64,000 bases of DNA from Branchiostoma belcheri (lineage: Eukaryota; Chordata; Leptocardii; Amphioxiformes; Branchiostomatidae). This document shows, piece by piece, positions 30,273 through 42,800 of the stretch. The notes beneath the pieces are model-generated. The model was not told the origin of the DNA. It made no database searches and saw only the letters and a list, made by a program, of their open reading frames with translations. Numbering within the stretch: the stretch's first letter is position 1; the number at the start of each line of letters is the position of its first letter. Location of the stretch: assembly GCF_001625305.1 (NCBI RefSeq), contig NW_017802380.1, positions 2,156,695 to 2,220,694 of the forward strand. The letters are read 5' to 3'. Both the position numbers and the translations under genes were made by a program.

Positions 30273-33200
30273 ATGACCCTAAAGCTGTCGAAGATTGTTT
30301 CCAACTTCCCACAAGAAAGCCTGGCGTTGGCTTTCGCCTATGGATCTGGCGTTTTTCACCAGAGGGGACATAAAGCTATGTCGGTAAGTCACTAATCATG
30401 ATATCAAATTTTCGATTCTATTTCAGTTGGATTGAATTATTTTGTAAATTATAGGTGACCAAGGCGGTGTCATTTTGACCTCATGCTTGGCATGAAGATC
30501 AAACTAAATTTCATATGTTAAAAGATATTTGATGGAGCATCACATACTAACATACGTCCCATACACGATATAGTAGCATGCATTGCTGTAGTTTTTGACA
30601 ATCACATTTAGAATATATTGAAAAATATGAGATGAACATTCATCCACCATTCATAACAAACCTCTCCTTTTCCCATAGCAAAATATGGTGGACTTCATCT
30701 TTGCTGTGGACAACGCTAAAGCCTGGCACAAGGAGAATATGAGGAGAAACAGGAAACACTACTCCTTCCTCAGCAGCCTGGGGCCTGAGAGGATTGCTAG
30801 GGTACAGGAGAACTGGGGAGCCAGGGTTTATTTCAACACACTAGTGCCCTGTGAGGACAGAGTAAGTACAGTACGTTGTGGTGCCAAGGAGAGAGAGAGA
30901 GAGAGAGAGAGCAAGAGCGAGAGAGTGAACAGTTACTACAAAGGAATGTACCTATTAGTAAACAATCAGTGACTGAAAGTTCTTGACAGTCCTCTATTAC
31001 CTAAGGCTAAGTAAAAAGTCTGAGGAAATCGTACTTATGCTTCTTTTTGCTAGGTGCTTTTGATACCGTAATGTTTGTGCTGTTTGTTGGAACCACATTT
31101 ACACTGTATGTTTGCACTATTTTGTGTAGCTTATCAAGTATGGAGTCATCAGCACAAGTGACCTGATTGATGACCTTCATCAGTGGGAAACTCTGTATGT
31201 CAGTGGGCGTCTACACAAACCTGTAAGTACTGACATTGACAATACAGCAATGTGCTTAAGTCACACATCTTACATCAACTGTAACAGCAAGGCATGCAGG
31301 TGTTACTCTTGAGCATGGCATGAAATTGACTATCATCAAGCTGTCAACTTCTGTTATATGGCTAGTAACATCTAATGTAAAGCTATAGTAGATTGCATGT
31401 AAGGTGATATGCTACAATGATTACAACAAGGAAAAGGACATGAGCTTGTTTGTTCTCATTTCCAACAGCACTTAAGTTTGTTCTGTATTTTTTTCTCTTT
31501 AGGTACTGATCTTGAAAAGAAGAGACAACCCAGTGTTACTAGAAGCTCTCCAACAGAACACATTAAGTGCCATGGCAGCAGCACTGCTCATGTTACCTGA
31601 GGCATTCACAGAGGAGCAACTGTACATTGCAATTACCAGCCTTTCATACACAGGTGGGTTCATAAAAGTCATTGTAACCATAGAAATATAGTTGTTGTAT
31701 TGTGTTGTGTAATCCTTGTGTATTGAATGCTGTATTTAGAATTATAGACATCAACATCATTCATAGATATAGATTACTAGTGCTTGATAACACAGCGTGT
31801 TCTGATGAGTTTTCAGTTTCTCTTTCATTTCTTTCCTTCCTTTGCTATGCTCCCAGTTTGGCAGTTTTGCTTACACAGATGATTTTACTATTTTATGTAT
31901 ATCTGAAAGATAATACATATTCTGTACGTATCAACAAGCTATTGTATTACTACAATGACAGGAGATTTCCGCATGACAGTTGGAGAGGATAAGCAGAAGG
32001 TACAGAACATAGTGAAGCCCAACGTTGCCAGGTTTCAGGAGCTGTATCATCCCATCTTGGACAGTGTCAACCACATCCACTGGCACAAGAAACAGGCTTT
32101 TATTGAGGTACACATGGGTGTATTGTAAACCTTCAGCCTGCTAAGGTAGCTGTTTGGCACCTAATCTTTATTGGTTATGGGATTCAGCAGCAGGAAGAAA
32201 GATAAATGGTTTAGGGCAGATCAGGGGTGGAGTTGTGAAGATAAGAAACATGGTACATGTACAAGAACAATTGCACAGAAAAATTGTAAAAAAAATGTCC
32301 TGTATTTCCAGCCTCAAATTAAGGATACACTGTTATAGTTTTTCAAGATGAAACAAAGGGCAGTCTGCTATCCTGGGATGTGCCATTATTTTTTCAATTG
32401 TTATGAAGATGCAGTTGCTATTCCAACTTTCTACCATGTGAAATACAATTGATTGCAGTATCATATACTGTAACACATGTAACTACGTGTACTTCAACCT
32501 TCTTTGTTACAGCAAGACACAAGTCCCCACGCAGTCTACTCCCACCTGAACATGCTGCCAAAGACACTGCAGAATCACATCTGGCTGGAGAAGAACCGAG
32601 ACAAGAGGCACCAGGATATGGAGGAAGTGATGAAGAGTCTGGCTCACAGCGCGGACTACAGAGAGGTTGTAGAAAGAGGTGAGAGAAAACAGATACTTGT
32701 CATAAAAATACATGTTATCTAAAGCTTTGCCTCTGTGTAGTACTGTAGAGAGGGTATTGTTTCCAGTGTCTATGTGTGTGTGTGTTTGGTTGTTTTTCGG
32801 TAGTTATTGGAACATGCCAGGCTCATCAGTGACAATGACAGAAGTTACGTCCAAGGTCTCAGCAAAGGTTATCCCATTTGTTGTCTCCAATTTCCTGCTA
32901 CATGTATATCCATGTCTGTTGCCTTACGAGACTAGAGGGAAAATGCATAGACAGGATATCAGTAGTAATGTAACCAAATACAGTATTCCCTAAAACTTAT
33001 TGAGGTATGACATCTTTAATATCTTCTTCTTCCTCTAATTCTGAGATGTTTAGATTTGGTACGGGTGATACTGATCTTAGGAGGGCCCAGGACACCACAA
33101 TTTTTGTTCATCAATTTACTAATTTCTTGTTCACTGTCAAAGGTAATGATAATTTTTGTTTTCTTTTCAGGAGTGCAGGGTATTGTGAAAAAATCCAGCA

Positions 33201-33672
33201 TAACTCAAAGTCTGAAGAGTATTCTAACAGCAGGTGAGTCCAGCTACCTTTTTTTCAGTGATAGATATAGTACAATGTACATTGTATGAATTTGGTAGTT
33301 TGATATTAACCCAAGTTTTGTTCATGTTACTATCATCACCACATACTTGAAATGCCCATTCCAAGGTTGTGAAGTTAGCAGTTATTCACTCCCCACTGTA
33401 TTTGTTGCTCATTCACTAAAGTCACTATCAGTAGAAGTCTGGGAGAGAAAAACTGGTCAATTTGACCTTGAAGTCCCCCTCCCAGTTGAATACTAGTATG
33501 TACATTTGTACATAACCCTGTAATATTTCGACTGACTTTTACAACTACTATGAGACTGATTTTTACAAGTGTCTTCATCCTTCTCTGCACAGGCATGATG
33601 AAGAGTGTGAGGTACAGTGCAGCAAAACTGAGAAAGATGATGTCCAGCAAGAGGCAGCCTGTGTCAGTGTAG
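30273..33672 (+). CDS. TAMM41: Mitochondrial CDP-diacylglycerol synthase (phosphatidate cytidylyltransferase)
   Basis: Eight exons (30273-30383, 30679-30861, 31130-31222, 31503-31653, 31962-32107, 32513-32678, 33171-33233, 33593-33672) join in phase to 330 residues, the usual length for animals. The family makes CDP-diacylglycerol from phosphatidic acid and CTP on the matrix face of the inner mitochondrial membrane, the first committed step to cardiolipin. Landmarks: FAYGSGVFHQ (nucleotidyltransferase Gly-Ser-Gly loop, about residue 22), MVDFIFAVDNAKAWH with its acidic residues, HYSFLSSLG, a YGVIS block, then GDFRMTVGED and NIVKPN. The first ATG in good context opens the exon-1 frame. The C-terminal KSVRYSAAKLRKM stretch is basic and may contact membrane. 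No long signal or transmembrane segment is seen, as expected for this peripheral protein. Exon phases and motifs are consistent throughout. Confidence 0.93.
30887..30912. repeat. GA dinucleotide microsatellite in TAMM41 intron 2
   Basis: An uninterrupted run of about 12 GA repeats directly follows the exon 2 donor region. Confidence 0.85.
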
Positions 33673-34068
33673 GTAGCAGAGACTGGGATATGGAGTGATC
33701 TGTTAAGTCTGACACTCAGATCATGTGTTTGATACATGTTTTAGATTGTGGATGCACGCAATGTGCTGAAATATTCACAGCTATGTTCTAGTTATTCATT
33801 TAAAGTTAAAGTTTATTCAGTCCATACGGGTATTACCTGAATGGTTGGTGTGTGTATGTGAATAGCCAATTTCATTTACATTTCATCCATCCACAAAGCT
33901 AATTTGTCTGAAGGGCTTTACTCTTGCAGTATGGTCTAATGTAGATTTTCTGCAATGGTCTTCTTAGTTCCAGACACCGTACATGGTTTATGTAAGCAAA
34001 GTTAGGAAGAACATGACATCTTGCCTCTACCTCTATGTTGTTGGTACTTGTAGTGACATTGTCAAGCA

Positions 34069-34074
34069 AATAAA
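34069..34074 (+). terminator. Poly(A) signal of TAMM41
   Basis: AATAAA lies about 400 bases after the TAMM41 stop codon, followed by a T/G-rich stretch. It is the best candidate 3' end for this gene. Confidence 0.55.
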
Positions 34075-34287
34075 GATTGACTGTTCATGCTGGCAACTTC
34101 TGCTTGCAAACACAATTTATGTACCATTTGTCTTGCCCTACATTCTCGTCACCTTGTTCTAGCCTGGGTACCATCCCAGTTAGTTTATGTCCGTTACCCC
34201 TATTCTAGCTCCAAGGCTCCTCCAATTGCGTCTCAGCAAGGCAAGTGATCAGTGGAGCAAACCACAGCTGTGATACCTGGCTAAATT

Positions 34288-34501
34288 TAGCCTCTACCAG
34301 GCTTCGGGACACGGCTGGAATGAGTAGAAGCTGGCCAAGTAGAGATAACATGCCAGGGGAGCTCAAGTACATTTTGCCACATACATGGGTCACAATATGT
34401 ACCCTCTGCCTCTGGCCGACCAACTCCCCTGGTGTACTATTCCCTTTATTTTGGCCAATTCTGCTATTTTTCCAGCGATCCCTGGCGCCTGGTAGAGGCT
34501 A
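34288..34501. mobile_element. Short inverted-repeat element (MITE-like), with a nearby element end
   Basis: The ends are TAGCCTCTACCAGGC at left and its complement GCGCCTGGTAGAGGCTA at right, 214 bp apart, with no open frame. At about 34161 a further fragment, TAGCCTGGGTACCATCCCAG, matches the end of the hairpin element at 57.1 kb. The stretch 33,673-34,740 holds nothing else recognisable besides the TAMM41 3' UTR. Confidence 0.6.
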
Positions 34502-34756
34502 AACTAACTTTACTAGCCAAGATTACTGTTCTTTTCCACCTCTGGCTATAACTTATAAACGTACTCAAGTCATTACATTTATTAGTAATAAAAATAATTA
34601 CCATATAACAGAAAAGGGGTTTGATAACCAGCTTACAATTCTACAGTTCATCAACCAAGTTATCTATCCATCCAAACTAACCCATTCATTCCCTGCCATA
34701 TGTATTTCAATCTATTCAAGAAGTGACCAGGCACATAGCATATCGATTCAACTTTT

Positions 34757-34762
34757 TTTATT
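34757..34762 (-). terminator. Candidate poly(A) signal of the minus-strand 320-residue gene
   Basis: AATAAA on the minus strand, about 545 bases past the proposed stop codon at 35305. It is the first clear signal met downstream of the proposed last exon. Confidence 0.4.
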
Positions 34763-35304
34763 CTGAAAATCTGTACAAAGTTTTCAAATATCGATAGAGA
34801 ATGACTTTTGCCTCGTGTTTGACGTCAAAACAGTTCACATACATACATGTGTACATACATACAACAGCAATACACAAGTAAAATAACCTGGAAATGAAAG
34901 ATTTAGATAACCGCTTCTTAAAAGTAGAAGTGGGCGTCTGAGGTATAATACACGTTCCGTGTTGAGTTGGGTCAGGTTGATGCTTGGAGTCTTGTTTGGT
35001 CTTCCAGTCTGTTCAGAATTCCACGTACTGAAAAAGATCTAGTGAACATGTCTCCCAAAACAACGTTAAGTAACTCACGACAGCATGGTCTAAAAAAATA
35101 TCCATTTTCTTTTCTCCACGAGGGGTTACCGAGTAAAATGTCACACCAAGTAAAATGTGGCAGTATTAAGAAATCTAGAAAAGGTCTGGGCTAAAACATG
35201 GACAAAAATAAATTTGGTATCAAGAAAACAATAGTAATCCAGTAATACATGTACTACATTTCAAGCACTCACACCAAAGGGCATTACTTCCCATTGATCC
35301 CCAT

Positions 35305-37351
35305 TTACCGAAGTCGGCTAGCTGCGGGTTGTTCTCCTTTCTGATGACGAGCGAGGCACTGCGAGGCTGTGACTAAGTCTGGTCTGAGGAGGACCATGGA
35401 ACTCAGCAGATGGACTGCCGAGGCGAGTTGGGCCAGAGAGTCAGCCCACCTAAAGGACGATCATGGTCAAGAAATAGGTAAACAAGGGCTCTTGGTGACA
35501 AGTGATGTGGCTGAGGAAAACCGTAAATGCTGTATTTGCCCTTCACAAACTAGAAGCACCAAAAAGTAGCAATCCAACTAATGTGTTAATTAAAAATGTG
35601 ACAAATTTAAATAGGACCAGTTTAATACTCTACAACACTTTTTTGACAAGAAACCTCAAAATTGTTCACCCTAAAGTGTCAGCTGAAGAACATTTTGGTA
35701 TGTATTTTCCGCAAATGTGTCAAATTTCACATATCTAAGTTCTAACAGAAGTGTCAAATTTCATATATCTAACGTAAGTACGGAACATGCAATAAAGTGC
35801 AGCAAAGAGAAATTAACATTGGTACACCTGTCAGTGGGGGACTGAGCTCCGAGAGCTCGGCTGTGGTAGGAGTGCCTCCAGCTGTCTCGCAAGGGAGCAG
35901 TTGATCCAGAGGGCTGACATTGAATGCAACACAATTGCGTGAGAAACAGAACACAAGACAATGTGGCAAAACTTAACACCATTGCAGTTAGTTAGACTAC
36001 TACCCAACAGCACATTCCAGATACTTTTCAAGTCTAGTTTTCACATCCAGTGAGGAAATGTGTTGTGAAAATAAAACCTTTGTATCAATGACATGTTCAT
36101 GTAAAATCCCACAAAATGTTGCAGCACTGCAATTTTGAATATGCTTTCACTTTCAGATGTAATGATGTATACTGTAGCATCAACTACCAGACTGGTAAAT
36201 AAATAAAAAAAATTGACTGCCCAGTGCTGCAAGTATGTTGTGGGTAGTTTTGAAATGCAAACTTTCTAACCAGTTAGAGCTACTAAATTATGAAGTATTT
36301 ACTGCTTTATCCATGGAGGTACTTTTAGTAGCAAAACATGGTTTATCATATGTCTTCACAAGGCAAGTCATTTCATAGTACTACTTAGAAAACCGTACAA
36401 ACTTTACATAAAGTACAATATACCTATAGCCAGGTAACTGACTTCCAGCATCAAGATACCCTAGACTTGGAGCTTATGGGGGCCTTGGGAGATGTGCTTT
36501 GCTCACAATTCCTCTGCCCTTTCTCCACATGGCTTGGTTTCCGCTCCACCACAAACCAAGCCACACCATCCTTGTCAGCTCAACTGACAACCTTGAGAAG
36601 AAACATCATACAACATGAGACCTTGACAATCAATTATACAATTTACAGATAAGGCACAAATTGAACTCATGGTACATAAATATACAAATACTGATTTGAT
36701 TGATTCCTGTCAACCACTGTTTCCTGAGTTGAGTTACCCCCTCTTGTGGGTGTACTTTCTGACGCGGCTGAAGAATGACCCTAGTCCGAGTATGTCCTCC
36801 TCAGAGTCTGATTCACAGTCCTCGACCCTCCATCTCCAATCGCCCTTGGTGTTGGGTTTCCATGTTCCCCGTCTTCTTTCCTGTTCCACTGCGTCTATTG
36901 CACTGCTGAGAGATGTGTGTGTGGTTGGTACAACTTTGGCATCAGGTGTGACACTGACCACCTCGTTTTTGTTCAAGTCTCTTTGGATACCAAAGCTGCT
37001 GTCTTGACTTTCCATCTCCTGGTCTTCCTCTTCTTCCTCATCGTCATCCCACCGTGATCTAACCGGCGCAACAGCGCTATCGGTGGATGGTGGATTGTCC
37101 TTTGTCAGCTGTAAGTCACTGTCTTTCGTAAGCTGAAAGTCCTCGCTTTCCTCAGCCTCATATTTCTGCTCGCGGATGGCGATCTGTTCGGCCCTGATGT
37201 CTTCAATCACTCGCCTGACGGTGGCCTCGAGCAAGGCTTTCTTACGGAAATCGGGCGACCTCCTCTTCTTGACCGCTGCTGACTTCTTGCGGAGGGCAGC
37301 TGCCAGCAGATGACTGACGTTTGCAGGTGACGCATTTTGGTGGGGTGCCAT
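35305..37351 (-). CDS. Unrecognised protein, about 320 residues if four exons are joined
   Basis: A long open frame from ATG at 37351 gives 205 residues and stops at 36734 (KYTHKRG). It has a basic N-terminus (LRKKSAAVKKRRSPDFRKK), a helix-like RRVIEDIRAEQIAIREQKYE, an acidic run coded at 37020-37060, and WRWRVEDCESDSEEDILGLG. Its stop straddles a good donor (GTAACT). Three further open, phase-compatible blocks follow on the same strand: 36460-36578 (DKDGVAWFVVERKPSHVEKG), 35828-35913 and 35305-35449 (LAQLASAVHLLSSMVLLRPD, ending RLR). They chain 1-0-2 without stops. The first donor is in phase 2 but the second block needs phase 1, a one-base conflict at a run of five G. Either the 205-residue form is real, or this is a sequence or allelic indel. 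I recognise no domain; charge suggests a nuclear or scaffold protein, which is a guess. Confidence 0.5.
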
Positions 37352-37559
37352 ATTTGTTCTGGCCGGTCGATATGCAAATGAGTTCTCAAAAGCCGGATCC
37401 CTTGTCTGCTTTCCACGAAAACAACAGGAAGTTGTGTAGTCTTGCCGCTTCTACTTCCTCAATCTTGACAGTTTTTAGTAAAATAATAAAATTTTTCGTT
37501 TCTAATGAGGATTTTGGAAGTCCCTTGGTAGATTTTGCGGTGACAAATACCTCGGTCGA

Positions 37560-38454
37560 TCACGTTTCAGTGCGGATGACTAAGCAGATACGTGGCACGG
37601 CGTGGTCTTTTGCTGAGAACTGTACTTGTCCACACCCAGAAGGCTGTATACCTACAAAAAACACAAAATCCCAACCTCATAAGTAACGTGGAAATACAGG
37701 TCGACAACTTAAAGCTCTTTGTGGTCGGTTCTAGCCATGAAAATTGTACAAATTTGAAGTTTTAACTGCGCAATTCGACGAACCTTTGAGAAGGTCATAT
37801 CGTCCCGTCACTCGTACAAAGAAATCGTCAACATAAATGGCTTAAAACGTGAAAAATATCCAACAGTTACGCTCACCTGGTGTCTTAGTAGTGTTCTCGA
37901 CAATCTCGGATAGACGAATATGCCTTTTGCGGCCAAATCTTGGGGAAAATCGCAGCAGTTTTCCTTCCTTGAAGACAACACTTTGTTCTCCAGGAGGAAG
38001 TGTGACGAACGTTCGACAAACGTCCTGTGACGTAAGAGCCAATCACGCAAACGTCAGTCAAACATATCATTCCGCAGAAAGTAGTAAGGGGCTTTACTGA
38101 ACAACAAAAATAAATCATAGCTGTGCGAAAGTACTAATTATTTTAGATTTAACATCAAACACCTAACTTGTGAACGTCGATGTGATTTTAATTAGAACCT
38201 TTGCAATAACTTAGCAAAGAAAACATTTATGTAACCCGCGGAGGATGAGAAAATTGGATGAGTAAACCGGTCCGCCGCGGGAAACTGGGAAGGGTGGTTA
38301 CCCGGGTGACGACATGGTTATTTTCGTCCCAAGGTCTGCCGCAAAACGTACTTGATGTCGTAAACACACCAAATCCATCACCGAAGAGCATGAGTTCATG
38401 ACAAAAACACGACCTGAAGCTACTGACAGAAAAAAAATCTGCACTACGTATCAT
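37560..38454 (-). CDS. Candidate unrecognised protein, 130 residues, three exons
   Basis: Exons 38302-38454, 37877-38024 and 37560-37651 join in phase (0, then 1) to one open frame from ATG at 38454 to TGA. The middle exon looks most protein-like (TFVTLPPGEQSVVFKEGKLL, then RFGRKRHIRLSEIVENTTKT) and has a good donor (GTGAGC). The third has an excellent polypyrimidine acceptor. The first donor (GTAACC) is weaker. An alternative reading is that the middle exon is a 5' UTR of the downstream gene, because GATTGG and TTACGTCA (CCAAT and CRE-like on the minus strand, 38029-38045) sit just before it and could be a promoter. I recognise no family. Confidence 0.33.
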
Positions 38455-39066
38455 TTATATTGATAGGATCACAGACAGGATCATCCAGTCAATAATGGGG
38501 AAAATGCACCATTGGCCGAATGATCCTGTCAATAGTGCAAAATTATTTGTAGATGTAATAGATGTAGATTCTAGTATTTGTTATTGACATGATCATCATT
38601 TCCCGGACGTGAAACTAGTTGGTGAAATAAAATAATAATACTAATTCTGTGCTCTATCAAAGTGCACGCATGTGTTAGAGAACCTAATTGCCTTTGGTTT
38701 GTCCTTGTTTTGACCAAGGGGATTCAGTACGATGTGTTTTGATGTTTGGCGTATTTCGAAGAAGCATTACTTCGTGTTAAACAATTGAAAAAAAAAATGA
38801 AATGATCAGAAAACAAAATGATGAGTGTGATGCATTGGAAAAGATCTTCCTTCGTTTTCTTTCCTCTCTTTTCTTTGCACCAACTCAAATGAATAGTTTT
38901 GCACAAGAACACCCTGGTGTCAAATCAAATGAAATCAACACCCTGGTGTGGACTGCGAGAGGAAAAGTTTTATTTCATTTTATTATTTCATTTAATTGAA
39001 ATAAAAAAAAACTTCATTGAAAATGTACACCTGTAAAGAATAAACCGAAACCGCATATCAAGGTTA
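38455..39066. other. Gene-free stretch between divergent genes
   Basis: AT-rich DNA with homopolymer runs and a local direct repeat of AACACCCTGGTGT (about 38909 and 38938). No coding or RNA feature is visible. Confidence 0.5.
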
Positions 39067-39452
39067 GGCCATGTTGATTTGATTATATGGATGTCATCCT
39101 CCGGGAACCCCAAAACTGATGCGCGCGTGCGAATAAAAAAAAGTTTTGCAAAAAAAAAAGTTGTTTTCATTATGAAATGTACGTGGTCATGAAGGTTGAA
39201 CAAATGGCACAGAATATGGTATGGCGAATAATCTACTCTTCGAATTCATTTCTTTACAATTTCGTGTTTTTTCGTTTGATTTTGGCATTCTACGACATTG
39301 GTATGGTTTTTTTTTGTAACTTACGGTATATTTTTGCTCATTTTGCAACTGTTTAGTACGATTTACAGTATGGTTGAAAACTTTTTTTTTTGGAAACGGC
39401 CGAAAATTCATGCGCGCGTGGATGTCATCCATATAATCAAATCAACATGGCC
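39067..39452. mobile_element. TIR element, 386 bp, flanked by TTA
   Basis: The ends are inverted: GGCCATGTTGATTTGATTAT at left and its complement at right, extending with mismatches into GCGCGCGTG boxes. Both sides carry TTA (39064-39066 and 39453-39455), a target duplication typical of PIF/Harbinger-type elements. There is no transposase frame. A partial relative (GCGCGCAGATGTCATCCAT) is at about 22885-22905, beside exon 2 of the transferrin gene. Confidence 0.72.
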
Positions 39453-39533
39453 TTACTTTTAAAATGTCATTGCCCAAACATAGCCTCCTTGAGAAATTGC
39501 CCTTTAAAGTTTAAATGTGGCGCCGCTGTTCCT

Positions 39534-39655
39534 GATTGGTCACTCAGTGCGACACTCCCACGGACCAACCAATGACAAAGCAGCGCTTTGGAAAAAGCCC
39601 ACAGACTGTCCAATCACAAAGCAGCGCTGTGGAAAAAGCCCACACACCGTCCAAT
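39534..39655 (+). promoter_or_regulatory. Multiple CCAAT boxes in the MFS gene promoter
   Basis: CCAAT occurs at 39569-39573, 39610-39614 and 39651-39655, exactly 41 bases apart, within a tandem 41-bp duplication (CAAAGCAGCGCTGTGGAAAA). An inverted copy, ATTGG, lies at 39534-39538. NF-Y binds such arrays. The first box is about 270 bases upstream of the ATG at 39840. Confidence 0.65.
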
Positions 39656-39839
39656 GACGGACCAGGAAATCCCTTCCCGGCTTTTTGTTGCGACATGCTG
39701 GGTGAGCTAGGTACACAGATTTGGAGCAGAGCTCGCGATCGCAGCAGCAGCAACAACAACAGTGCAGACATCGATGCACGAACTTCTCACGATAACTGAC
39801 GTTATAACTTAGCTGAGGGGTCTGCCAGTTAAATGAATC

Positions 39840-42800
39840 ATGTCGGGCCTCCCTCTGAAACAGGTAATCAGAATGCATTGTACTCGGTTTGAACCTCCTT
39901 GAGGTGACTTTATTTTGTCATGTATGTAGGGGAGGGGGGCAGATTGTATACAGTAAACATCGTGCAGCTCCCCAAAACGGGGTTTATATAATAAAACAGG
40001 CCACGTCATGACATGTATCATAAGTGTGTTTAAACGTTATGTATGTTAGCTTATTTCTCCTGAGACATTTAACGTTGCTGGTAGTGGGCTAGGGCATAGG
40101 GCAGTGTAAAAAGTGAAAACACTTTCAAAGTGTCTGATCAAGGACCCTATACGGGTATCTGTATATTGTCCTAGGTCTGATGTAGTCTCCACCAGACTTC
40201 TTTTGCAGGCTGAATAAATACCTTGAGGATACATCAGTGGCTAAGTAGAATTCAGCCTGCAAAAGAAGTCTAATGGAGGCAAGGTCTGATGGAGGATTTT
40301 CGTTGACGTCATCAGTAATTATAATTTGATACCTGGCAACAATAATTGGCGGGTAGTGGATTACAGCAACAGCATCTTGGCATATTCAAAAGACATACAC
40401 TGTCATCCCACAAAGCACAAGTGACACCATGTAAGAAGTCTTAGTAACCTTAACTTTATAGTTTGTGTATAAGGTTTAGTCATTAGTCTTAAAATGAAGT
40501 AATCAGTTGTGACACCTGACTGACGATTACATGTATTATTGTCCCTATCCCCTTCAGCTGCTGGTGGTTGCAGGCATACTGTTCACCCACCACTTTGGAT
40601 CCAGCGTGATTTTTCCATTCCTACCCTTCCTCACCCATGACTTTTTCCCATACCTCAAGCCAAACCAGATAGGTAAGTAACCATATACTTAATACTGGTT
40701 CATGATGACGTTGCTGAGAGTGTCATTTTAGCAAACACACACAAAAACATAGTTGCTGATACATCATGATCAGTTTGCACACAGTTGAATAACAAGTTTT
40801 CTAAAAAGACACTCTATTTGAGTAAGAAAAAAAAAAGTCAAGGAAACAAAAAGTTGCCATTTTTATTTTCTCCCAGGCTTGACCATTAGTAAGAGTCTAT
40901 GACTAGTTGGGCAACCATGGCTTTACCATTGCCTGTGTCAGAATTTGTTAATATGAGTACTCAAAGCTTGGTTTTGATTTAGGAAATGAAAAATGTACAG
41001 CTGTGATGACTATAACTTCTATTGTTTCCCCTGTCCCAGGTTACTATGCAGGCTTCCTGGCAAGTGCCTACTTCACTGGCAGCTTCTTTGGGAGTTTCAT
41101 GGTGAGAGCCTACAAAGAATCAGTGCCCTTACAGAGTGCAAATTACTGGATACTAAGTATATTAACTCACTCACTCACTGTCCGGTTTAACGTCTATATT
41201 GTACATGTATTCTTGTTGCTGTTGCCTTGGCCACCATGATCAAAAATGAAGTCTTAATTCCCTTCTAGCCCATTAAAAGCAATAAGAAAAGTTCAAAATT
41301 ATCTACTGAATGCTAATGAAGAGTAGCAAGAACTTAATGTATTATACCACTATTGCAGACTAATGTTACTAATTTAAATTAAATTCTAGCAATAGCCTAA
41401 ATTTAGCTGGTGTTTTCATGTAGAGTCATTTGCAAATTATTATTACAGTTTTAAAGAGTATAACAATTGATTATTAAATCTACACAGATATACAATATAG
41501 TATAAAGTCCATCAATAGTTTAAAATCATTGAGTACACCTTTGATAAACATTACCTTTAGAGTCATAGCCGTCATACATGGCAATATCAAAATATAAAAA
41601 CACTACTCTGGAAACTGCTATCTTGAAATATGTCAAACTGCTCTTGTGTCTTGTGACACATTACTCATAGCTGTGGCTACAGGTTTAGCTGAAGTAGACA
41701 ACATGCCATGTATTAGACTGCAAAAGGAAAAGATCGACTTTTCCACACAACCTCCTTCACACATTGAATTGCACCACCCCTTACTATTTCCTGTGCTCTC
41801 TCTTCCAGTGGGGCCGACTGTCTGATTCCCTGGGTCGTAGGTACATACCAACAAGACTTCACCTCCTGTTCATTAGTTAACATGACGATTTGTTGATGAC
41901 ATGGATTCCCAAGGTGGAAGGGTTTGCTGCCAGCTGGACAAAGGATGGGCTCACTGCTGACCGCTGTTGACCAACTCAAAGCCTGTCTTTCGCCCTCAGC
42001 GTAGGCGAGGGTGTTGGCTGATGGACAACAGTCATCACGACCGAATTCAACTCTTCACATCCAAACGTCACAGGCCAATTCTAATTACCAGTTCAAATTA
42101 AAACTGGAAGCTTAACCTTCTCCCTGCTGCTTAACCCTGTATTGTTAAACCAATACAAATTTGGTGCCAAATGGCTACTATAGCAGGAAGAAGGTTAAAA
42201 TAAAAAATATGATCATGATTCAAATTCAAATGAAGTCAGCATTGCTGTCATGACTTCCCTTTTAAACTTGTGATCTGTTTTGACTTACTTTAGTAACTGC
42301 AAAACTTTTTTAGAAAAGAAATATAAAATGTCTGAAATTTGAATTTCAATGTAGAACTTGTAGTGCTTGCACAACGGTGTGGCCAAAGGGCTATAGAAAC
42401 GGTGATGGGCTCTGTCCTATACGTTGAAAGGTGTCGGAAGGATTTTAACTTAACTAGCTTAACACCACAGGTGAAAAGTGCCTGCAGGTTGACGTTGTTT
42501 CTCCACTCGTCCACAGTTGCTTGCCAACCTATTGATCATATTCCTGTCTTTTCTGTTTTAGACCCATCCTTCTGTGTGGTATAGTGGGGTCTATGTTCAG
42601 CAGCGCATTTTTTGGATTCAGGTAAGCAATTGTGTCACAATAAAGCTATCTAATTTAAAAGTTAGTTTGCATAACTTTTAATCCACTAAATTGTGGAACT
42701 TTTGTGGTGATTTTATTTCATGTAAGTAGGGAGGTTTTCACTATGTTTTGATTTTGTGCTTAAAATAGTTCCATAGTCATACTTATTACTTACAACTTAT

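Noticed and set aside
38024-38050. A start codon for the middle exon of the 130-residue candidate
   Set aside because: The frame is preceded closely by TGA and begins with TTG, not ATG, so it was treated as an internal or UTR exon.
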